Shown piece by piece: positions 1-5,459 of a DNA stretch of 6,676 nucleotides. Each line of letters opens with the position of its first letter. Position 1 is the first letter of the stretch. Source of the DNA: an uncultured Pseudomonadota bacterium (GTDB taxonomy: Bacteria > Pseudomonadota > Gammaproteobacteria > Burkholderiales > SG8-39); NCBI GenBank assembly GCA_903864555.1, contig CAIPGJ010001039.1, positions 1-6,676 of the forward strand. The letters run 5' to 3'. A model generated the notes under the pieces. The model had not been told where the DNA came from. It ran no database searches and worked only from the letters and a program-made list of their open reading frames with translations. A program made the position numbers and the translations under genes.

Positions 1-447
1 AACCTGCAGGTCACGCATGTACCCTACCCGGGTGGTGCGCCGGCCCTGCGCGATGCGGTGGGCGGCCACGTGCCCATCCTCAGCGACACCTTCAGCAGCA
101 TCGTGCCCTACCACCGGCAAGGACAGTTGCGCGTGCTGGCCACCACCGGGGCCAAGCGCTCGCCCATCGCGCCGGACATCCCGGCTGCGGTGGAATTCAA
201 CCTGCCCGGCATGGTGGCGGCGACCTCGGGCATCCTGCTGGCACCGGCCGGCACGCCCGCAGCCGTGATCGACGCCCTGCAGTCGGCCATGGCCAAGGTG
301 ATGCAGATGCCCTCCTTCCAGGCCGACCTGGAGAAGCTCGGGGTCGAACCGGAGCCCGCCTCGACGCCGGCGAAAACCGCCGCCTTCATCGCCTCGGAAA
401 TCGCCAAGTGGGCGCCCGTGATCAAGGCCACCGGCACCACCATGTAG
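1..447 (+). CDS. Bug/TctC-family tripartite tricarboxylate transporter substrate-binding protein (C-terminal part, 5'-truncated)
   Basis: The frame is open from base 1 and ends at TAG 445-447, giving 148 residues; the start lies outside the window. Full-length Bug proteins are about 320-330 residues, so a little under half is present. Visible family signatures are HVPYPGGAPALRD near residues 6-18 (the usual HVPYKGGAPA-type ligand-loop segment), LRVLATTGAKRSPIAPDIP around residues 42-60, the hinge-proximal LLAPAGTPAAVIDAL around 79-93, and the C-terminal pattern EKLGVEP...FIASEIAKWAPVIKATG. Bug proteins are periplasmic and deliver small carboxylated or amide solutes to TctA/TctB membrane subunits. 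The signal peptide and the transporter subunits are not in the window. The gene converges on the iclR-type gene 37 bp away. Its position beside the hydantoinase genes suggests it may bind their substrate, but Bug genes are often orphans in Burkholderiales, so this is inference. The family call is secure; the ligand is unknown. Confidence 0.93.
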   Translation, partial: NLQVTHVPYPGGAPALRDAVGGHVPILSDTFSSIVPYHRQGQLRVLATTGAKRSPIAPDIPAAVEFNLPGMVAATSGILLAPAGTPAAVIDALQSAMAKVMQMPSFQADLEKLGVEPEPASTPAKTAAFIASEIAKWAPVIKATGTTM

Positions 448-462
448 TTCGTCAGCGCGGCC

Positions 463-494
463 GGCCGGCTGAGGCGGAAAGCCTTCAGCCGGCC
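463..494. terminator. Stem-loop between convergent genes, candidate bidirectional terminator
   Basis: GGCCGGCTGA (463-472) pairs perfectly with TCAGCCGGCC (485-494). Inside it, GGC 473-475 can pair with GCC 481-483, with T484 bulged, leaving loop GGAAA. The stem sits between the stop of the Bug gene (445-447) and the stop of the IclR gene (TCA at 485-487 on this strand). Its right arm therefore includes the last codons of the IclR gene. No T-run follows on either strand, so it is not a classical intrinsic terminator. It may act with Rho or simply protect 3' ends. The inverted repeat is directly visible; the function is inferred from position. Confidence 0.45.
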
Positions 495-1309
495 TCCAGA
501 TCGGCCACCAGGTCGGCCTGATCCCGCTCGATGCGGGCGGCGGCTTCCTTCAGCAATTGCGTCGCGGCGGCAATGCGCCGCTCGCTGAATTCGGCCAGCG
601 GTCCGGCCACGCTGATTGCCGCTACCGGCGCCCCGTGACGGTTGACGATGGGCACGCCCAGCGACGCGCCTCCCGGCAGGATATTGCCCAGGTTGATGCC
701 CACACCCAGGCGCTGCGAGCGCTGCCACATGGCGTCATAGGTGCGGCCGCGATGCGCCGGATTGCTGCGCAGGGCGCGGCGGTTGGCCGCCAGCAGGCGT
801 CGCTGCTCCCCCGACGGCAGCCGCAGCAGCATGGCTACGCCCAGCGCAGACCCGGCCAGCGGCACCTTGCGCCCCACCTCGTTCATCAGGTTCACCGAGG
901 TGGTGCCGACGCGGTCGGCGCAAACCACCTCCTCACCTGAACGCAGGGCCAGAAACACCACCCAGCGGGTCTTTTGGGAAATCTGCAACAACGCCGCATG
1001 ACAGGCCGCCTGGAACTGGAAATAGGAGGGCACGGTGAGCGCCATTTCATACAGGGCCGGACCGGGCACATAGCGTTTGTCCTGCGGCCGTTGTCGGACC
1101 AGGCGCATGGCGGCGAGCGAGGTGAGGATGCGGTAGGCGGTGCTGGTGCTGAGCCCGCACTGCGCGGCGATGTCGGTGAGTCGCCAGCCGATCTGGCGCC
1201 GCGTGCCCAGCACCTTGAGCAGCGAGACGGTGCGCCCGATCGACTGGGTGCCCGGCGGCTGTTGCCGGGGTGGCCGACCCGGCTCGGGACGCTTGCGGGC
1301 AGTGGCCAT
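485..1309 (-). CDS. IclR-family transcriptional regulator
   Basis: A complete gene of 274 residues, a normal to slightly long size for IclR regulators (about 250-275). Residues 1-20 form a basic, proline-rich extension. Residues 22-82 match the winged helix-turn-helix: SIGRTVSLLKVL, then LTDIAAQCGLSTSTAYRIL (recognition helix) and a wing ending DKRYVPGPALYEMA. Residues about 100-265 match the effector-binding domain, with VPLAGSALGVAMLL in the middle and the characteristic strand ASLGVPIVNRHGAPVAAISVAGPL near the end. ATG 1307-1309 is the first usual start after an in-frame stop at 1358-1360; the upstream ribosome-binding signal is weak. The gene is divergent from hyuA across 159 bp that hold operator-like repeats, so it most likely regulates hyuA-hyuB-M81 and perhaps itself. 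Whether it activates or represses, and its effector, cannot be read from sequence; a pathway substrate or product is the natural guess. Confidence 0.93.
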   Translation of the reverse strand: MATARKRPEPGRPPRQQPPGTQSIGRTVSLLKVLGTRRQIGWRLTDIAAQCGLSTSTAYRILTSLAAMRLVRQRPQDKRYVPGPALYEMALTVPSYFQFQAACHAALLQISQKTRWVVFLALRSGEEVVCADRVGTTSVNLMNEVGRKVPLAGSALGVAMLLRLPSGEQRRLLAANRRALRSNPAHRGRTYDAMWQRSQRLGVGINLGNILPGGASLGVPIVNRHGAPVAAISVAGPLAEFSERRIAAATQLLKEAAARIERDQADLVADLEAG

Positions 1310-1341
1310 GTGGGCAGGTCCGCGGAAGGGTGGTTGAGGAA

Positions 1342-1376
1342 TGGAAATTTTGCCACATCATGGCAAAACTTTGCCG
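1342..1376. promoter_or_regulatory. Clustered alternating half-sites, probable IclR-type operator
   Basis: The core is a perfect inverted repeat, TTTTGCCA (1348-1355) and TGGCAAAA (1361-1368), separated by CATCA. It is flanked by degenerate copies: TGGAAA (1342-1347) on the left and CTTTGCCG (1369-1376) on the right. Together they give alternating arms that can be read as overlapping palindromes. The short core TTGCC/GGCAA occurs at 1350-1354, 1362-1366 and 1371-1375, and again at 1396-1400. The block is AT-rich compared with the surrounding DNA and lies in the divergent iclR-hyuA spacer, 33 bp from the regulator start and about 93 bp from the hyuA start. IclR-family proteins are known to bind palindromes of this size in divergent spacers, often as multiple dimers. 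The repeats are seen directly; the binding protein is inferred. Confidence 0.65.
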
Positions 1377-1420
1377 ACCACACCCTTGTCCCCGGGGCAA
1401 TGGTGCTATGGTCATGCAAC

Positions 1421-1436
1421 ATGGCCTGCAGGCCAT
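1421..1436. promoter_or_regulatory. Perfect 16-bp palindrome upstream of hyuA
   Basis: ATGGCCTGCAGGCCAT equals its own reverse complement over all 16 bases. It lies 20 bp before the hyuA ribosome-binding site and differs in sequence from the TTGCC-type half-sites further upstream. It could be a second protein-binding site. If transcribed, it could fold as a 6-bp stem with a TGCA loop in the leader of the hyuA mRNA. Nothing in the sequence decides between these. Confidence 0.4.
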
Positions 1437-1456
1437 CCCTTTCCCGATTTCCCCAC

Positions 1457-1462
1457 GAGGAG
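1457..1462 (+). promoter_or_regulatory. Ribosome-binding site that fixes the hyuA TTG start
   Basis: GAGGAG lies 6 nt before TTG 1469-1471, an ideal spacing. No other in-frame start nearby has a comparable Shine-Dalgarno sequence. Homology to the family also begins a few residues after this point, so it decides the start of the A subunit. Confidence 0.8.
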
Positions 1463-1468
1463 TGCCCC

Positions 1469-3568
1469 TTGGCAAGCAGCAAGGCAGCCGACGCATCCGG
1501 GCAGTACGCGATCGCCGTCGACATCGGCGGCACCTTCACCGACATCACCCTGGCAGACCGCGCCAGCGGACGCCTGTGGCAGGTGAAGACCCCCACCACC
1601 CCGGGCGACCAGTCGCAGGCTTTTGCCGCTGGCATCCTGCGCATCCTGAAAGAGGCCGGCATTGCCGCAGCCGACATTGCCGGGGTGTTCCACGGCACCA
1701 CCGTGGCCACCAATGCCATCCTTGAGCGCAAGGGCGCCACGGTCGGCCTGCTGACCACCGAAGGCTGCCGCTACGTGCTGCACATCGGCCGGCACGATGT
1801 GGCGAAGAATGCCAACAGCTATTTCTGGATCCGCCCGCCGCGCCTGGTGCCACCGCGACGCATCCATGAAGTCATCGGGCGCACCAGCCCTGAAGGCCGC
1901 GAGGAAAAGCCGCTGGACGAAGCCGCCTGTCGCGCCGCCATCAGCCGCCTCGGGGAACAAGGTATCGAATCCCTGGCCATCTGCCTGCTGCACGCCTACG
2001 CCAATGGCGCACACGAACAACGCGTGCGCGAACTGGTCGCCGAAGTGCTGCCCGGCATGCCCTGCTCCATCTCCTCGGAAGTGCTGCCCATCTTCCGCGA
2101 ATACGAGCGAACCACCGCCACCGTCATCAATGCCTACGTGATGCCCAAGGTGGCCGGTTACCACCAGCGCCTGGAGGCGCGGCTGCAGGAAATGGGGCTC
2201 AAGGCTCCCTTGCGCATCATGAAGTCCAACGGCGGCATGTATTCGGCGCAGGCGGCGGCACGCCAGCCCATCCACACCGCGCTCTCCGGTCCCGCCGCCG
2301 CGGCCGTGGGCGCCATCCTGGTCGGCCAGGCTGCCGGTTACCCGAACGTGATCTCCATCGACGTGGGCGGCACCTCGGCCGACATCTGCCTGTCGCGCGA
2401 CAACCGCCCGGCGATCAGCTCCGCCGGCGAGATCGCCGGGCTGCCGCTCAATGTGCCCATGGTGGACGTGAACACCATCGGCGCCGGCGGCGGTTCCATC
2501 GCCCGGGTCCTGGGGCGCAGCCTGCAGGTGGGCCCGGAAAGCGCCGGCGCCGAGCCCGGCCCGGCCTGTTACGCGCGTGGCGGCCTGGAAGCCACCGTCA
2601 CCGACGCCAACCTGGTGCTGGGGCGCAGTCCCGACTCCCTGGGCGGCGAAGTGGCGCTCAGGATCACGCTGGCCGAGGAAGCCATCAGCGACCATGTCGC
2701 CAAGCCCCTGGGGCTGTCGCTGCACGAGGCGGCCGACGGCATCGTCGAACTGCTCAACAACAACATGGCCGCCGCCATCCGCTCCGTCTCGGTGGAGCGT
2801 GGCCACGATCCGCGCGAATTCGCCCTGGTGGCGGGCGGCGGCGGCGGCGCGCTGCACGCAGGGCGCCTGGCTGAACTGCTCGGCATCCCGCGCGTCATCG
2901 TGCCGGCCAGTGCCGGACTGCTGTCCACCCTGGGCCTGCTGGCCACCGACCTGAAGAGCGATTTCTTCCAGACCATCATCCAGCGTTCCGGGCAGTTCGA
3001 CCTGCAGCGCCTGAATGCCACCCTGTCAGAACTGGAAGCGCGTGCCCAGGCCTGGTTCCGCGACGAGGGGGTGGCCGAGGCCGATGCGCGCTTCGTGCGC
3101 ACCGCCAGCCTGCGCTACATCAACCAGGCCTATGAAATCGCCGTGACCCTGCCCGAGCGGGCCGCCAGCCAGGGCGGCGCCCTGCTCACCGCGGGCGACC
3201 TCGAAGCGCTGCAACAGACCTTCCATCGCCAGCACGAGCAGCTGTATTCGTGGTCCTCGCCCAGCCTGCCGGTGGAACTGGTCAACCTGGGCATCTCGGC
3301 CTACGGGCGCCTCGCCAAGATCCGCCTGTCCCCGCGCGCAGCGGCAGCCGAAAGCCCCCTGGCCGCCCGCACCAGCCGCGCCGTGTACTTTGGCCACAGC
3401 CATGGCCTCCTGGACACGCCCGTCTACGACTTCGATGCCCTGGCGCCCGGCCATCGACTCACCGGCCCGGCCGTCATCGAGCAACGCTTTTCCACGGTGC
3501 TGGTACTGCCCGGGCACGTGGCCAGCATGGATAGCTACGGCAACATCATCATGGAGGTGCCGCAATGA
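1469..3568 (+). CDS. hyuA: Hydantoinase/oxoprolinase family protein, subunit A (ATP-binding, HyuA type)
   Basis: The product is 699 residues, the usual length for HyuA-type subunits. The start is TTG 1469, chosen for GAGGAG 6 nt upstream and because the family N-terminus YAIAVDIGGTFTDITLAD begins at residue 13. The frame stays open back to 974, but that part runs antisense over the regulator. Signatures in order: phosphate-binding DIGGTFTD (18-25); HGTTVATNAILERKGA (from 75); SNGGM and ALSGPAAAAVGA (271 on); second actin-like phosphate loop IDVGGTSADI (around 297-306); NTIGAGGGS (338-343); ESAGAEPGPACYARGG; and SVERGHDPREFALVAGGGGGALHA (glycines 456-460). These are the Hydant_A_N, Hydantoinase_A and C-terminal domains of the ASKHA-type fold. 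Known members use ATP to open hydantoins, 5-oxoproline or lactams, or to carboxylate ketones, always with a B subunit. The enzyme is cytoplasmic. The next gene overlaps by 4 bp, supporting a coupled two-subunit enzyme. The symbol is a family label; the substrate is unknown. Confidence 0.93.
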   Translation: MASSKAADASGQYAIAVDIGGTFTDITLADRASGRLWQVKTPTTPGDQSQAFAAGILRILKEAGIAAADIAGVFHGTTVATNAILERKGATVGLLTTEGCRYVLHIGRHDVAKNANSYFWIRPPRLVPPRRIHEVIGRTSPEGREEKPLDEAACRAAISRLGEQGIESLAICLLHAYANGAHEQRVRELVAEVLPGMPCSISSEVLPIFREYERTTATVINAYVMPKVAGYHQRLEARLQEMGLKAPLRIMKSNGGMYSAQAAARQPIHTALSGPAAAAVGAILVGQAAGYPNVISIDVGGTSADICLSRDNRPAISSAGEIAGLPLNVPMVDVNTIGAGGGSIARVLGRSLQVGPESAGAEPGPACYARGGLEATVTDANLVLGRSPDSLGGEVALRITLAEEAISDHVAKPLGLSLHEAADGIVELLNNNMAAAIRSVSVERGHDPREFALVAGGGGGALHAGRLAELLGIPRVIVPASAGLLSTLGLLATDLKSDFFQTIIQRSGQFDLQRLNATLSELEARAQAWFRDEGVAEADARFVRTASLRYINQAYEIAVTLPERAASQGGALLTAGDLEALQQTFHRQHEQLYSWSSPSLPVELVNLGISAYGRLAKIRLSPRAAAAESPLAARTSRAVYFGHSHGLLDTPVYDFDALAPGHRLTGPAVIEQRFSTVLVLPGHVASMDSYGNIIMEVPQ
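3553..3557 (+). promoter_or_regulatory. Ribosome-binding site for hyuB inside the 3' end of hyuA
   Basis: GGAGG lies 7 nt before ATG 3565, within the last codons of hyuA. With the ATGA stop/start overlap at 3565-3568, it points to translational coupling and matched amounts of the two subunits. Confidence 0.75.
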
Positions 3569-5406
3569 AGGCCACAGCGGAGGAAACGGTTGATCCGGTC
3601 GTCGTCGAAATCATCAAGGGTGCGCTGAAGTCCTGCGGCGATGAAATGGAATCGGTCATCGTGCGCACCTCGATGTCACCCTTCATCCGCGAGAAGGGCG
3701 ACCACTTCTCCGGCCTCACCGACCGCCGCGCGCGCCTGCTCTACACCACCAACGACCGCGCCGGCCCCGGCATGATCGAGGCGATCTGGGAGAAATTCCC
3801 CGCCGAAGTGATGCAGCCCGGCGATGTCTACTGGGCCAATGACCCCTATCTGCTGCACGGCGCCATCTCGCACTCGCCGGACATGTGCTTCATCGCGCCC
3901 GCCTTCTGGGGCAAGAAGCTGATCGGCTATTCGCTGTGCTTCGGCCACTTCTGGGATGTCGGCGGCTCGCGTCCGGGCAGCCTCTCGCCCAGCAACACCG
4001 ACATCTTCCAGGAAGGCCTGGCCGTGCCGCAGGTGAAGATCGTCTCGGCGGGCACACTGAATGACGACCTGTACCGGCTGATCCTGCGCAACTCGCGCTT
4101 TCCCGACATGATGGAGGGCGACACCCGCGCCATGATGGCGGCCACGCGCATCGGCCAGAGCCGCCTCACCGAGCTGTTCGAGCGCTATGGCGAGGACATG
4201 ACCGAAGCCTGCTTCGAGGAACTGCTGGCACGCTCCGAAGCGGTGGTGCGCCGGAACATCGCCGCGCACAGCAAGCCCGGCCGTTACCGCTTTGCCGATT
4301 ATGTCGATGACGACTGCGTCACCGAAACGCCCTACCGCATCGAGCTGGAGGTGGAGGTGAAGGGGGATGAAGTCACCCTGGTCGACGGCTCGGGCAGCGA
4401 TGACCAGGCCAAGGGCCCCATCAACTACCTGCTGCACCCGGACATCTGCCGCATGATGTTCTCGCGCTTCCTGCTGCGCGATGACCGCACCGTATCGCAG
4501 AACCAGGGCGCCTACCGCACCATCAAGGAAGTGAAGCTGCGCCCGGGCAGCATCCTGCAGCCGACGCGCCCGGCACCGCTGGGCCTGCGCGCGCACACCC
4601 TGCACCGCTTCCTCAATGCCGTGCTGGGTGCCTTTGCCCAGGCCACCGAGGGCGGCACGCCGGCGGGCTCGCCCGACTACGTCATCGTCATCATGCACAG
4701 CCTCGATCCGAAGACCGGCAAGGTGGTGCTGTGTACGGACGGCTTGGGCGTGGGGCAGGGCGCGCGGCCCTTCGCCGACGGCCTGGACGTGATCTATTCG
4801 CGCCGCCAGAAAAACTACCCCATGGAGTTCCTCGAGGGCACCTACGCCATGCGCATCGAGCGCTTCGACATCGCGCCGGATTCGGGCGGCCCCGGGCAGT
4901 TCCGCGGCGGCCTGGGCATCATCCGCGACTACCGCATGCTGGCCGACAAGGTCACCCTGGCCACGCGCATGGCCAACCGCAAGACGCCGCCCTGGGGCGT
5001 GAAGGGCGGCAAGGCCGGACGCACCGGCCGCATCACCGTCAATCCGGGCCAGGCTGACGAGCGCGTGATCCCGGGCTTCTCCGATGGCATCAAATTGAAG
5101 CGCGGCGACCTGGTGCGCGTGCTCTCCAGCGGCGGCGGCGGTTATGGCGATCCGCTGGATCGGGCACTGTCCCAGGTCGAGGACGATGTCGCCGACGGCT
5201 TCATCACCATCGCCGGCGCGCTGGCTGACTACGGCGTGGTGATCAACGAGAAGACGCTGGCCGCAGATGTGAAGGCCACCGAACAGCAACGCGCACGACT
5301 GCGCAGCGGGCGCACCGAGCCGCTGCCGTTCTACGACCGCGGGCCGCAGTTCCAGGAACTGGAGCGTCTCTATCATGAGAAACAAGCGGCAAAATCCGCG
5401 GCCTGA
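3565..5406 (+). CDS. hyuB: Hydantoinase/oxoprolinase family protein, subunit B (HyuB type)
   Basis: A complete 613-residue protein, at the long end for HyuB subunits (commonly about 510-600) and shorter than acetone carboxylase large subunits. It starts at ATG 3565 with GGAGG 7 nt upstream, overlapping the hyuA stop. Signatures: DPVVVEIIKGALKSCGDEME at the N-terminus, followed by VRTSMSPFIREKGD; WANDPYLLHGAISHSPDM (N92-D93-P94-Y95, H98, H103, D106); GHFWDVGGSRPGS (H128, D131, G133-G134); DIFQEGLAVPQVKI; RFPDMMEGDTRAMMAA; GGPGQFRGGLGIIRDYRML; PWGVKGGKAGRTG; SSGGGGYGDPLDR (523 on); and the tail DVADGFITIAGALADYGVVI. The B subunit carries out the hydrolytic or carboxylating half of the reaction, with HyuA using the ATP. 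The NDPY and GHxxDVGG segments differ from the NDPYxGGTHLPD and HHADIGG forms of classical hydantoinase/oxoprolinase B proteins, so this belongs to a divergent branch. A carboxylase-like role cannot be excluded. The symbol is a family label. Confidence 0.92.
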   Translation: MKATAEETVDPVVVEIIKGALKSCGDEMESVIVRTSMSPFIREKGDHFSGLTDRRARLLYTTNDRAGPGMIEAIWEKFPAEVMQPGDVYWANDPYLLHGAISHSPDMCFIAPAFWGKKLIGYSLCFGHFWDVGGSRPGSLSPSNTDIFQEGLAVPQVKIVSAGTLNDDLYRLILRNSRFPDMMEGDTRAMMAATRIGQSRLTELFERYGEDMTEACFEELLARSEAVVRRNIAAHSKPGRYRFADYVDDDCVTETPYRIELEVEVKGDEVTLVDGSGSDDQAKGPINYLLHPDICRMMFSRFLLRDDRTVSQNQGAYRTIKEVKLRPGSILQPTRPAPLGLRAHTLHRFLNAVLGAFAQATEGGTPAGSPDYVIVIMHSLDPKTGKVVLCTDGLGVGQGARPFADGLDVIYSRRQKNYPMEFLEGTYAMRIERFDIAPDSGGPGQFRGGLGIIRDYRMLADKVTLATRMANRKTPPWGVKGGKAGRTGRITVNPGQADERVIPGFSDGIKLKRGDLVRVLSSGGGGYGDPLDRALSQVEDDVADGFITIAGALADYGVVINEKTLAADVKATEQQRARLRSGRTEPLPFYDRGPQFQELERLYHEKQAAKSAA

Positions 5407-5445
5407 ACATAAAACGACACCCACATGACCCACAGCACACCAATC

Positions 5446-5450
5446 AGGAG
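5446..5450 (+). promoter_or_regulatory. Ribosome-binding site for the M81 gene
   Basis: AGGAG lies 9 nt before ATG 5460, at the end of a 53-bp spacer after hyuB. The spacer shows no stem-loop, so transcription probably continues from hyuB, but the gene has its own initiation signal instead of overlapping the previous one. Confidence 0.65.
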
Positions 5451-5459
5451 AGGGTAGCC

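Noticed and set aside
557..940. Plus-strand open frame of 127 codons inside the IclR gene
   Set aside because: It is a shadow frame opposite the IclR effector domain, with biased composition and no motif.
1386..1412. Possible sigma-70 promoter for hyuA: TTGTCC (1386-1391) and TATGGT (1407-1412)
   Set aside because: Each hexamer matches the consensus at only about four positions and the spacing is 15 bp, shorter than preferred. It is too weak to annotate, though the position would suit a promoter next to the operator cluster.
974..1468. Upstream extension of the hyuA reading frame
   Set aside because: It runs antisense through the IclR coding region and the divergent spacer, shows no family similarity, and lacks a ribosome-binding site at its start. 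The TTG at 1469 explains the N-terminus better.
1412..2857. 481-codon open frame on the minus strand across hyuA
   Set aside because: Same reason: composition-driven shadow of hyuA, with no motif and no sensible start context.
5425..5457. Ten-codon mini-ORF (ATG to TAG) ending 2 nt before the M81 start
   Set aside because: No Shine-Dalgarno sequence precedes it and the peptide has no attenuator-like codon run. Such a short frame is expected by chance. The AGGAG inside it serves the M81 gene.
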